DNA of 64,000 bases from Acidobacteriota bacterium (GTDB lineage: Bacteria; Acidobacteriota; Polarisedimenticolia; Polarisedimenticolales; Polarisedimenticolaceae), in NCBI GenBank assembly GCA_029861955.1, contig JAOTYK010000003.1:89643-153642 (forward strand). The letters run 5' to 3'. Below the pieces are notes generated by a model. It saw only the letters and a program-made list of their open reading frames with translations. It ran no database searches and was not told the DNA's origin. The translations under genes were made by a program, and so were the position numbers. Of the stretch, positions 1 to 7,825 are shown one piece after another; position 1 is the first letter of the stretch, and each line of letters opens with the position of its first letter.

Positions 1-81
1 GAACTGCTCGAGCGCCACGCGTTCACGGAATCGTTCACCGACCAGTTGATCGAAGGGTTGGCCAGGGCCGGGCTAGAGTGA
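1..81 (+). CDS. C-terminal end of an unknown protein (partial)
   Basis: Frame 1 is open from the first base and closes at TGA 79-81, giving 26 residues that end in ARAGLE. The peptide is amphipathic and rich in Leu, Glu and Arg, as at the end of a helical protein. The next gene on the same strand begins about 100 bp later. The family cannot be recognised from so short a piece, and it could be a chance open frame, but the codon use matches neighbouring genes. Confidence 0.45.
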   Translation, partial: ELLERHAFTESFTDQLIEGLARAGLE

Positions 82-183
82 CGGGCGAGAGGTTCTCCAT
101 CGTCGCTCTGCACGCGCTCTTCAGATCTGATGAGCCTAATGACGGCATCCGGTTCGACGGATCCGCATCGGGAGAAGCCGAAA

Positions 184-687
184 ATGACCGAACGGGTACT
201 GTTCGCGTTCGAAGGGGATGAAGGCCCCGATCGCTGGATGATCGTGAACGATGGCGTGATGGGTGGGCTGTCCCGCAGTCGGATCTCTCTCACCGAAAAC
301 AGTACGGCCGTCTTCGAGGGCCAGATTTCGCTGGCGAACAACGGCGGTTTTGCGTCCGTGCGAAGTCTGCCCGAGGCGATGCCGACCGCTGGTACGTCAC
401 GGCTCGCCGCGAGATTCCGCGGAGACGGTCGCGAATACCAGTTGCGCATCCGGACGTCTGATGCCTTCGACGGAGTCGCCTACCGGTGGAATTTCAAGAC
501 AAACGCGAACGACTGGATGACGATCGAAGCCCCATACAGCGAATTCTTAGCCACGTTTCGCGGGCGCACCCTGCCAGATTGCCCGTCCATCGAACCGGGC
601 ACGATCCGTCAGTTGGGTTTCTTGATCGCTGACAAGGTGGAAGGTCCGTTCCGCCTCGAGGTCGACTGGATCAAGGCTCTGGGCTGA
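184..687 (+). CDS. CIA30-family (NADH:ubiquinone oxidoreductase intermediate-associated 30-like) protein
   Basis: The 167-aa product is essentially one CIA30-type galactose-binding-like beta-sandwich. The hallmark VNDGVMGGLSRS stretch lies near residues 20-31 and is followed by FEGQISLANNGGFASVRS. The Y-x-x-R/W-N-F pattern and a terminal strand ending in DWIKALG complete the fold. Bacterial members are usually stand-alone cytoplasmic proteins of this size with no proven role; the name comes from a mitochondrial complex I assembly factor. The ATG at 184 is preferred because GGGAGAAG precedes it at good spacing and the domain starts at once. An upstream in-frame ATG at 130 would add 18 low-complexity residues. 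Confidence 0.85.
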   Translation: MTERVLFAFEGDEGPDRWMIVNDGVMGGLSRSRISLTENSTAVFEGQISLANNGGFASVRSLPEAMPTAGTSRLAARFRGDGREYQLRIRTSDAFDGVAYRWNFKTNANDWMTIEAPYSEFLATFRGRTLPDCPSIEPGTIRQLGFLIADKVEGPFRLEVDWIKALG

Positions 688-712
688 AGACCCCCCGCCC
701 CACAATTGACCG

Positions 713-718
713 TATAAT
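713..718 (+). promoter_or_regulatory. Candidate -10 box (TATAAT) of the beta-helix gene
   Basis: A perfect TATAAT lies 28 bp before the ATG at 746, in the short gap after the CIA30 gene, and a GGGAGGA ribosome site follows it at about 734-740. No good -35 hexamer is visible 16-18 bp upstream, where the sequence is a C-rich run, so the promoter is plausible but unproven. Confidence 0.4.
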
Positions 719-745
719 CTTACCCAACACACGGGAGGATTCGTC

Positions 746-1846
746 ATGCTCGCGTTCGCCGGACTCTTGCTCTCCGCGGCGTTCTTCGCCTCACCGGGCG
801 ACGCCGTCGTGATTTCACGCAGCATCGATGTGGACTGCACCGAACCCTACGCACTCCGGCGGGCCCTCCGACGTTCCCGGAAACTCGGTGGACTTGACAT
901 CCGCTTGCACGGCATGTGTGAAGGCTCGTTTCGGATCGCCCACGACGGCGTCACGCTGAGAGCCGGTAGCCCCGGGGCCGGCATTCGCGAGCGAGGGGAG
1001 AATCCAGAATTTCTACCGGTGATCGAGGTCGACGACGCGCAGGTCAGCCTGCGAGGTCTGATCATCAGCGGAATCCTGGGTGTGCGTGTGCACGGCGCGA
1101 ACGCGGAGTTGTTTGTCTACGACACGAAGATCGAAGGAGCCGCCGGACTCGGCATCTGGGCCGACCAGTCGGCGACGGTGCGCCTGCTGGAATCCGAGGT
1201 GTCCGGTCACGCCGGAGGGATCTTCACCGACGACGGGGTGACGTTGAATCTGCAGCAGTCCACCGTGAGCGGGAACGATGTCGGGATTCAGATCCACGAC
1301 AGCCGCTTCGCAATGAGCGACTCGACGATCGAAGACAACGTTGTCGCGGGGCTGGGTGTGAGTAATCGTTCAGATGGGTCCGTCTTCGACACGGCCTTTC
1401 GGAACAACGGACAGGTCCATGTCAGCGTCGTCGATCGGAGCAGCGTCAGCCTGGTGGGAGGTGTGACGCTGGGTTCGGACACCGACACCACCCAGTACGC
1501 GCTGACGTCAGCTCGAGACTCGCGGGCTTCTGCAGCGCTGACCCCTGATGTGTTCGGCGATGTCTCTGCGCTCGACGGCGGGACCCTTCGACTGCGTAGC
1601 GGGGTCTTGCACGGCAACCTCCTGGTCCAGCTGTTCTCGGACGCTCATGTTCGGGCTGCGGAGATCACCGGACTCGTGTTCTGCGATGACGGTAGCGAGT
1701 CGATATGTAGCCAGACGACGTCCGCAGGCGTTATCGGTTGTCCGACGACGACCTGTGGCGATCCACTGGCGCCCAACGCAGCGGTGGAACGTCCCGCAGC
1801 TCCACCGACCCTGAAGCGGCCACGGTTGGTAAAAGGGGACAGGTAA
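746..1846 (+). CDS. Secreted right-handed parallel beta-helix protein
   Basis: The 366-aa protein starts with a Sec signal peptide (MLAFAGLLLSAAFFASPGDA). It then shows short repeating strand-turn units such as GLIISGILGVRVHGANAEL, DTKIEGAAGLGIWADQSATV and STVSGNDVGIQIHDSRF (residues about 110-200), typical of pectate-lyase-like or NosD-like solenoids. A Cys-containing tail (FCDDGSESICSQ, then GCPTTTCGDP) follows. No catalytic residues are recognisable, so it may bind or cleave polysaccharide or be structural. The ATG at 746 has a GGGAGGA ribosome site. The last residues (VKGDR) and the TAA stop are encoded by a copy of the AAAAGGGGACAG repeat, so the original C-terminus was probably altered by the repeat. 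Confidence 0.8.
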   Translation: MLAFAGLLLSAAFFASPGDAVVISRSIDVDCTEPYALRRALRRSRKLGGLDIRLHGMCEGSFRIAHDGVTLRAGSPGAGIRERGENPEFLPVIEVDDAQVSLRGLIISGILGVRVHGANAELFVYDTKIEGAAGLGIWADQSATVRLLESEVSGHAGGIFTDDGVTLNLQQSTVSGNDVGIQIHDSRFAMSDSTIEDNVVAGLGVSNRSDGSVFDTAFRNNGQVHVSVVDRSSVSLVGGVTLGSDTDTTQYALTSARDSRASAALTPDVFGDVSALDGGTLRLRSGVLHGNLLVQLFSDAHVRAAEITGLVFCDDGSESICSQTTSAGVIGCPTTTCGDPLAPNAAVERPAAPPTLKRPRLVKGDR

Positions 1847-1896
1847 AAGGGGACAGATTTATTTTTCCGAACGGAAAAATAAATCTGTCCCCTTTT
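1831..1896. repeat. Palindromic AAAAGGGGACAGATTTATTT repeat, copy A
   Basis: Positions 1845-1869 and 1872-1896 form a perfect 25-bp inverted repeat around a 2-nt loop. A truncated direct copy of the outer end (AAAAGGGGACAGG, 1831-1843) precedes it. The left end encodes the stop of the beta-helix gene (TAA 1844-1846). The right end abuts the stop codon of rsgA on the other strand (1897-1899). The hairpin with terminal T-run could serve as a bidirectional terminator. Related copies lie at 53091, 55040, 61518 and 63666. The shape recalls REP/RAYT-type non-autonomous elements, but no transposase is present here. Confidence 0.9.
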
Positions 1897-2940
1897 TCAG
1901 TCGTCGCGCTGGCGACGTTTGTGCTTGATGATCGACTTGTATAAGCGTCCGGTGCCGCGCTCGCGTCGACGCCGTTCCGCCAATGAAGTTGCGTTGCGCG
2001 CCTGCTCGGCACCGAGTTTCTTGAAACTGGCATAGCGCCGTTCGTCCAGCGCTCCCGATTCGATCGCGGCGGCGACGGCGCAACCGGCATCGCCCTCGTG
2101 GCTGCAATCGTTGAAGCGACAGTTACCGGCCAATTCAACGACGTCCTCGAACACGTCCTGAATTCCGTCTTCGCAGTCCGGTAGCTGAAGCTCTCTGACT
2201 CCGGGCGTGTCCATCAGGACGCCACCGCTGGGCAACAGATGTAGCGAACGCGCGGTCGTCGTATGTCGCCCTTTCGCGTCGTTCTCGCGAATCTCACCGG
2301 TGTCCAGGCCGCCGACGCCCAGCGCGTTCGCCAGCGTGGACTTGCCCACGCCCGAAGACCCCAACAATGCCACCGTCTGACCGGGCCCGCACCAGCTCTT
2401 CAACGGGTCTGCCTGCTCCGGTTGCCGCGCATCGATGGTCACAACCGGGAGCCCGACTTGCAATTGCTCGGCCTGACTCCGGAAGGCATCGGTGTCGTCA
2501 CAGAGGTCGGCCTTCGTCAGGACCACGACAGGGTCCACACCGGCCTGCATTGCCAGAGCCAGATACCGCTCGATACGAGACAGATTGAACTCTTCGTTGC
2601 ATGAACTCACGATGAAGATCGTGTCGAGGTTGGCAGCGATGTCCTGAGACTTGACCTCTTCGCCCGCGGCCTTGCGAGTCAGCAACGTCAGACGTTCCAG
2701 TCGTTGGCTCGCACGGTGATCCCCGGCGTCGAGGACCAGCCAGTCACCGACGACGATCGACCCGGCAGATTCTGCGAGCTGCACGTGAAGACGGAACTCG
2801 CCGGCCTCGCCGAGCATCAAGACCTCGCTGCTGTGATGGGCGGAGACACGGGCCACGATCCCGGTCTCCAGCGCCTCCAGGGAGACTTGCTGCTGGAAGA
2901 ACGGTTTCCAGCCGATCGCCTGGAGGTTGTGGTTGCCCAT
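1897..2940 (-). CDS. rsgA: Ribosome small-subunit-dependent GTPase A (RsgA/YjeQ/EngC)
   Basis: The 347-aa cytoplasmic GTPase acts in late 30S ribosome maturation. It has the circularly permuted G-motif order of the family: an N-terminal OB-fold region (about 20-90), then TKAD (G4, residues 142-145), GSSGVGKS (G1, 194-201) and DTPG (G3, 244-247). A C-terminal Zn-binding set follows with C274, C279, H281 and C287. The tail is strongly basic (RRRRERGTGR, KHKRRQRDD), suited to rRNA contact. The ATG at 2940 (MGNHNLQ) is chosen because residues upstream in the same open frame are non-homologous and would run into the divergent kinase gene. Length and motifs are typical. Confidence 0.95.
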   Translation of the reverse strand: MGNHNLQAIGWKPFFQQQVSLEALETGIVARVSAHHSSEVLMLGEAGEFRLHVQLAESAGSIVVGDWLVLDAGDHRASQRLERLTLLTRKAAGEEVKSQDIAANLDTIFIVSSCNEEFNLSRIERYLALAMQAGVDPVVVLTKADLCDDTDAFRSQAEQLQVGLPVVTIDARQPEQADPLKSWCGPGQTVALLGSSGVGKSTLANALGVGGLDTGEIRENDAKGRHTTTARSLHLLPSGGVLMDTPGVRELQLPDCEDGIQDVFEDVVELAGNCRFNDCSHEGDAGCAVAAAIESGALDERRYASFKKLGAEQARNATSLAERRRRERGTGRLYKSIIKHKRRQRDD

Positions 2941-3069
2941 GGTGAAGAACGCCTTCCGTGATTCGTACAAACGGAATAATAGGATAAAGTCGAAACATCT
3001 GTTACGCGGCCGCTCAAAACCGGTAAGTAACGCACGTGACCGCCGTTTGTCCCGCCGCGGAGGAGAATC

Positions 3070-5649
3070 GTGACAAAGACTCGGTATTGCCCAAACTGCC
3101 AGACGGCGCTCGATCCCTCTCGACCGGACGATGGAAATTGCCCCGCGTGCCTGATGGAACTGGCGTTGCAGAATCAAGGCGACGAAACGCCCGTCGTCGA
3201 AACGAACTCGTCTTCAGACTCCATCGCCATCGGTGCCTGGGTGGGACCGTACCGAATCGTTCGCAAGCTCGGCGAAGGCGGTATGGGGCTCGTCTACCTG
3301 GCAGAGCAGGAAGCTCCCCTTCAACGATCCGTCGCACTCAAGGTCATCAAACGTGGAATGGAAACGGAACAGGTCGTTGCGAGATTCGCGGTGGAACGAC
3401 AGGCGTTGGCGGTCATGGATCACGCCGCCATTGCGAACGTCCACGATGCGGGTGAGACGGCCGACGGCCGCCCTTACTTCATCATGGAGTACATCGATGG
3501 CATTCCGATCAACGAGTATTGCGACCAGAACCGTCTATCTACGGTGGAGCGACTCGAGCTGCTGACCCAGGTGTGTGACGGCGTCCAACACGCCCATCGC
3601 AAGGGAATTATCCATCGCGATATCAAACCCACGAACGTTCTGGTTGCGGAAGAAGAGGGACGACCGGTACCCAAGATCATCGACTTCGGAATCGCGAAGG
3701 CGATCGAGCAACGTCTCACGGAACGATCGTTGTTTACGGATCTCGGCGTCCTGGTCGGTACACCGGAATACATGAGTCCGGAGCAGGCGGATCTCTCGCC
3801 TCTAGATGTTGACACTCGCACCGATGTCTACTCTCTCGGCATCCTCCTCTACGAGTTGCTGACAGGCGCGCTGCCCTTTGAGCCCGCAGAGCTGCGCCGC
3901 GCGGGGTTCGACGAGATCCGTCGACGCATCCGCGAAGAGCAACCGTCGAAGCCCAGCACACGGATAAGCTCCATGGGGGCCCGCGCGAGTGGAGCCGCGG
4001 ACGTTCGACAATCCAATCCGGCGACGCTCCGGCGACGACTCTCCGGCGACCTGGATGTCATCACGATGAAGGCGTTGGAGAAAGATCCTGCGCGTCGTTA
4101 CGAGTCACCCGCCGAGCTGTCCGCAGATATTCATCGGCATCTTAGCGGCGATCCGCTGCTGGCCCAGCCGCCAAGCAAGCTCTACAGCCTGCGTCGGTTC
4201 ATCGCCCGCAACAAGACGGCGACCGCCGTGGTTTCGTTGTTTCTCTTGACGCTGCTCGGTTTCAGTATCTGGATGAGCATCCTCTACAGCACCTCGCAAC
4301 GACACCTGAATCGCGCGCTCGGTGCCGAGACCGAAGCGGCGTCGGTGTCGGAGTTTCTGATCGGCGTATTCGAGGTCTCTGCTCCAAGTGAGTCCCTCGG
4401 CAACAGCACCACGGCCAGGCAGTTGCTGGATCAAGCAAGAGATCGAATCAAGACCGAACTGAAGGATCAACCAGACCAGCGCGCGACGATCCTCCACACG
4501 CTCGGACGGGTCTACGGCAGCCTCGGACTCTACGATGATGCGCTCGGCTTGAACCGGGAGGTCCTGGAAATCCATCGAGTCGGCGACTCCACCGACGATG
4601 TCAACGTCGGCACGGCACTCCTCGCCGTCGCACAGTCGCACTACAATCTCGCGAACTTCGACGAGAGTGAAGCGCTCCTTTCGCAGGCGCTCTCGTTGTT
4701 GGAATCCAGAGCGGATGCGAGAGACGAGACCGCAACCGCCTACGAGATCATGTGTTCGATTCGCTGGCATCAGGGTCGCTACGACGAGGCGCTTGATCAT
4801 GCGCAGACGATGTTCGACATGCGTCAGGCGCTATTCGGCCCACTTTCGAAGGAGACGGCGCACTCCTGGTACGTCCTTGGCAACGTCCATCTTGCGAGGA
4901 GCGAGTTGCCCGAGGCCGAACATGCGATGTCGCAGGTGATGGAGATTCAGAAGGAGCTCGTCGGCGAGGATCATCCGGACTGGATAAAGGCCCTGAACAC
5001 TATGGCCGAGTTGCACCGCCGCCAGGGGCGCTACGAAGATGCCGAGAGGCTGTTCCTGGAAATCCAGGCGGTCGAGCGGAAACTCTACGAACCGGACCAC
5101 CCACAACGGGCGTACGCTCACAACAATCTTGGGCTCGTCTATCGAAGAATGGGTCGTTCGGAGGAGGCCGTCGCCCAGTACCTCGAAGCGATCCGTATTC
5201 GAGAAGCGTCGCTTCCGGAGAATCATCCTCTGCTGGCCTGGACCTGGGACAACCTCGGTCTGACCTACCTGGGACTCAAACGATTCGACGATGCGGCCGA
5301 CGCCTACGAGACGGCGCGATTGATCGCGCTGGAGTCTGTGGGGCCGGAGAGTCCGGACTATGCGGTGATTCTCAACAACACGGCGTTGCTCAAGCGGGAC
5401 GAGGGGAAGACCGAGGAGGCCGTCGTCCTACTTCGGCAGGTGATTGCGATCAATGAGCGGACCCTGGCCCCGGACCATACACGCCTCGCGGATCCTCTGT
5501 ACACGCTGGGGAAAATCCTGGGTCAGCAGGGCCAACGAGAGGAAGGAGTCCGCATGCTCCAGCGATCGCTTGATATCACCGTCGCTGCGTTCGGACCGGA
5601 ACACCCCGACGCCATCGATACGGCAGAGCAACTCGAAAAACTCCGCTAG
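3070..5649 (+). CDS. Ser/Thr protein kinase with N-terminal zinc ribbon and C-terminal TPR repeats
   Basis: The 859-aa protein begins with a zinc-ribbon-like knuckle pair (C7/C10 and C24/C27). A complete Hanks-type kinase domain follows: GEGGMG loop at 68-73, Lys91, HRD 182-184, DFG 205-207, and a TPEYMSPEQ activation segment near 231-239. One transmembrane helix lies around 384-405. The remaining ~450 residues, presumably outside the cytoplasm, are TPR repeats with A/Y-A/H-N-L-G patterns. This layout is common in Acidobacteriota and Planctomycetes and implies a membrane-bound signalling kinase; substrates are unknown. The GTG start at 3070 has a GGAGGAGA ribosome site. The 3' end overlaps the convergent 161-aa gene by 4 bp. 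Confidence 0.93.
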   Translation: MTKTRYCPNCQTALDPSRPDDGNCPACLMELALQNQGDETPVVETNSSSDSIAIGAWVGPYRIVRKLGEGGMGLVYLAEQEAPLQRSVALKVIKRGMETEQVVARFAVERQALAVMDHAAIANVHDAGETADGRPYFIMEYIDGIPINEYCDQNRLSTVERLELLTQVCDGVQHAHRKGIIHRDIKPTNVLVAEEEGRPVPKIIDFGIAKAIEQRLTERSLFTDLGVLVGTPEYMSPEQADLSPLDVDTRTDVYSLGILLYELLTGALPFEPAELRRAGFDEIRRRIREEQPSKPSTRISSMGARASGAADVRQSNPATLRRRLSGDLDVITMKALEKDPARRYESPAELSADIHRHLSGDPLLAQPPSKLYSLRRFIARNKTATAVVSLFLLTLLGFSIWMSILYSTSQRHLNRALGAETEAASVSEFLIGVFEVSAPSESLGNSTTARQLLDQARDRIKTELKDQPDQRATILHTLGRVYGSLGLYDDALGLNREVLEIHRVGDSTDDVNVGTALLAVAQSHYNLANFDESEALLSQALSLLESRADARDETATAYEIMCSIRWHQGRYDEALDHAQTMFDMRQALFGPLSKETAHSWYVLGNVHLARSELPEAEHAMSQVMEIQKELVGEDHPDWIKALNTMAELHRRQGRYEDAERLFLEIQAVERKLYEPDHPQRAYAHNNLGLVYRRMGRSEEAVAQYLEAIRIREASLPENHPLLAWTWDNLGLTYLGLKRFDDAADAYETARLIALESVGPESPDYAVILNNTALLKRDEGKTEEAVVLLRQVIAINERTLAPDHTRLADPLYTLGKILGQQGQREEGVRMLQRSLDITVAAFGPEHPDAIDTAEQLEKLR

Positions 5650-6131
5650 ACCTCGGTTTGCTCGGCCACCGCTACGACATGGTTGGCATTCACGAGAATC
5701 GCACAGTCATCCTGAAAGATCGGAAAGAACGCCTCTTTTGCATAGTTCAGGTGATCAAGTACACGTGCGCGAGCCGGTCGCGACAACGCGAAGAAACTGG
5801 CTTCCAATCGCGGACCGATCGTCATGTCGATCAGGATTCGAAACTCGGAAACGGAGAGCGCTTGCGGTCGCCCGACGTCATCCTCCTTCAATCGCACGGT
5901 GACGATCTGGGCCTTGCTCAGCATGACGTGCCTGTCGTCAGCCGCCAGTGGGAGATATTTCTCGCGTGGATCGCGGAGTCGATCCAGGACTGTTCCGGGC
6001 TGGCCATTGAGATGTTCTTCGGCGGCATAGAACTCGCCGTCGATGACACGTTTGTCCGTGAGAAGAATCCGTACGCCGATCTTTCGTTTAACGACCCGAT
6101 AATTCTGGCCGTCTTGCACAGGGGATGTCAC
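5646..6131 (-). CDS. Uncharacterised 161-aa protein coupled to a diguanylate cyclase
   Basis: The protein is not recognised with certainty. The first half (KIGVRILLTDKRVIDGEFY, then KYLPLA and KAQIVTVRL) looks like a small beta-barrel of the SH3/Sm type. The second half (LSVSEFRILIDMTI, LNYAKEAFFPIF, ILVNANHVVAV) repeats a strand-helix-strand pattern. There is no signal peptide or membrane segment. The GTG start at 6131 overlaps the stop of the upstream receiver-GGDEF gene in a GTGA, so the two are translationally coupled. A role as output or partner of the cyclic-di-GMP enzyme is inferred from this coupling only. Confidence 0.75.
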   Translation of the reverse strand: MTSPVQDGQNYRVVKRKIGVRILLTDKRVIDGEFYAAEEHLNGQPGTVLDRLRDPREKYLPLAADDRHVMLSKAQIVTVRLKEDDVGRPQALSVSEFRILIDMTIGPRLEASFFALSRPARARVLDHLNYAKEAFFPIFQDDCAILVNANHVVAVAEQTEV

Positions 6132-7078
6132 AATTCACGTCCTTTGTTGTCGATGCTCGTCGCGAAGACAGACTGCGCCACTTCCACGCGATTCCGTCCA
6201 TTTCGCTTCGCCGCGTAAAGAGCCTCGTCCGCTGCCTCGAAGAGCTCGCTCGCCGACACGTGGGCTGTGGGATCGCTGGAAGCGACTCCGATGCTGACGG
6301 TGACAGAGACGATCTCGTTGCGTAGTTCCAACGTGTGCTCTTCAATCTGTGTGCGATAGCGTTCCGCCGCCACGACGACTGTGTCAACGCCGCATCCCGG
6401 CAAGACGACGAGAAACTCTTCGCCACCATAGCGACCGAGTATATCGTACGTGCGCGTCGCACCCCGAAGCAGTTCAGCGACGTCGCAAAGGACTTTGTCT
6501 CCGCTGAGGTGGCCGTATGAGTCGTTGACCTTCTTGAAGTGATCGATGTCAAGGACGAGAGCGCTCACCGCGATGCCCTGCCGTTTCGCAAACGATAACT
6601 CTCGCTCCAACGACTTGACGATCTCCCCTCGATTCAACAAACCGGTTAACGGGTCCCGTATGCTCTGAGCTCGAAGTGCCTCTCGGGTCGCGCGAAGCTC
6701 GTCAAGTCGTGCGAGCATGTCGGTCGCTCGCCCGACACGGGCACGAAGTTCCCGCGGATCGACCGGTTTGACCAGGTAGTCGTCTGCCCCTGAAGCCATG
6801 GCAGTCTCGAGGTCGCTTATGCCGCCCTTCGCGGTCAGCATGATGACGTAGACGTACGCGCGATCCGGATCGGATCGCAGTAGGCGGCAGAGTGCGGGTC
6901 CGTCGAGACCAGGCATCACCCAATCGAGGATGACGAGTTGGGGTGGGTCTTCCGCGTCGAGGATCGCGCGGGCCGAGTCGCCGTCGGCGGCCTCGATGAC
7001 CTGGTGCCCGGCCTCCATCAGGATTTCGCTCACGACGGTTCGGCTGAGCGTAACGTCGTCAGCGACCAGGATCCGCAC
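6128..7078 (-). CDS. Response regulator with GGDEF output (diguanylate cyclase, PleD/WspR-like)
   Basis: The 316-aa protein has an N-terminal receiver domain with acidic pair D7/D8, phospho-acceptor D52 and conserved K104. A short helical linker (about 118-140) leads to a GGDEF domain with an intact active site, GGEEF at 218-222. The inhibitory I-site is present as RTYD (209-212), five residues before GGEEF, so product inhibition is expected. The predicted reaction is 2 GTP to cyclic-di-GMP under phosphorylation control. The GTG at 7078 (VRILVADD) is taken as the start because longer frames add basic low-complexity sequence. It overlaps the upstream 92-aa gene by 20 bp and the downstream 161-aa gene by 4 bp. 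Confidence 0.92.
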   Translation of the reverse strand: MRILVADDVTLSRTVVSEILMEAGHQVIEAADGDSARAILDAEDPPQLVILDWVMPGLDGPALCRLLRSDPDRAYVYVIMLTAKGGISDLETAMASGADDYLVKPVDPRELRARVGRATDMLARLDELRATREALRAQSIRDPLTGLLNRGEIVKSLERELSFAKRQGIAVSALVLDIDHFKKVNDSYGHLSGDKVLCDVAELLRGATRTYDILGRYGGEEFLVVLPGCGVDTVVVAAERYRTQIEEHTLELRNEIVSVTVSIGVASSDPTAHVSASELFEAADEALYAAKRNGRNRVEVAQSVFATSIDNKGREL

Positions 7079-7337
7079 GCCGCACCTTGTCGCGTTTCGG
7101 TGACTCGTGTGGCGTCGTCGGATCCAGTGACGAGCCGATACGAGTGAGGACCTCGCCGGAGTAGGCGTGGAACGCGTCCTGCTGTCTGACAAATGCCTCG
7201 AGCGCATCCGTCCGGGTGCCCGTCAGATCAACCAGGCAACGTTGCAGGGCGTCGCCGAGTTTCTCATCGGCGTCGGAAAAGTGCCGTCTGGCGGATGTGA
7301 TCTCGCCGATGCCAGGACCGCTCGGAGCTTTGCCCAT
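7059..7337 (-). CDS. Small helical protein heading the GGDEF operon
   Basis: The 92-aa product has no recognised domain. Residues about 15-70 (ARRHFSDADEKLGDALQRCL, then TDALEAFVRQQDAFHAYSGEVL) are predicted helical. The tail is basic and disordered. The ATG at 7337 has an excellent GGAGG ribosome site, which supports real translation. It is the first gene of a three-gene minus-strand operon and overlaps the GTG start of the response regulator. A His-containing four-helix phosphotransfer role is conceivable but cannot be claimed; the region that overlaps the cyclase start may couple translation. Confidence 0.65.
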   Translation of the reverse strand: MGKAPSGPGIGEITSARRHFSDADEKLGDALQRCLVDLTGTRTDALEAFVRQQDAFHAYSGEVLTRIGSSLDPTTPHESPKRDKVRRADPGR

Positions 7338-7825
7338 CGAACCTCCTCACTAAGAGCGATATCGAAGAGGCCTGGGCTAGTTTCTTACGGTTGCTGGACG
7401 CTGGATCCTAGTCCGGGACCCTTACATGTCAAACGTAAACTTCAAAACTTACAAACACAAGCCAATAATGCCCTTAAATTGCTAATAACTCAAGTGTATT
7501 TACCCGTATGAGACGGAATTAGAGGACAAAATAGGTTGAGACTCGGCGCGTTTTCTTGGATCATTCTCGGTGCTGGACGCTGGATTCTGGCCTACCGGGA
7601 TCTGGCGGCCCTGGGCCGAAGCCACGCTTCGGTCCGGGGTTTTGTCCGGCGTCTTTGATGGCGACAACCGCGACACCGAAGTCGCGGCCGTCACAAGACC
7701 CGTGGGTAGGGCGGCTTTGTCCGAATACTAGGGAATTCCCCGACACGGCCGATCGACGTTTTCACGTACAACAAGGGTTATCGCGACAGGACCGTCCCGG
7801 TTCCTCGTCAGAGGTGCGCTAACCG
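7338..7825. other. 488-bp intergenic region, partly AT-rich, with a 15-bp direct repeat
   Basis: No convincing gene lies here. Positions about 7425-7510 are markedly AT-rich compared with the flanks. The 15-mer TGCTGGACGCTGGAT occurs at 7392-7406 and again at 7571-7585. A short hairpin CCGAAG-CCACG-CTTCGG lies near 7617-7633. The region must hold the promoter of the GGDEF operon (leftward) and of the S8 protease (rightward), but no clear -35/-10 pair stands out. Confidence 0.5.

Noticed and set aside
2941..3177. Longer N-terminus for rsgA
   Set aside because: The extra 79 residues would overlap the start of the divergent kinase gene and have no similarity to RsgA, which starts at MGNHNLQ.
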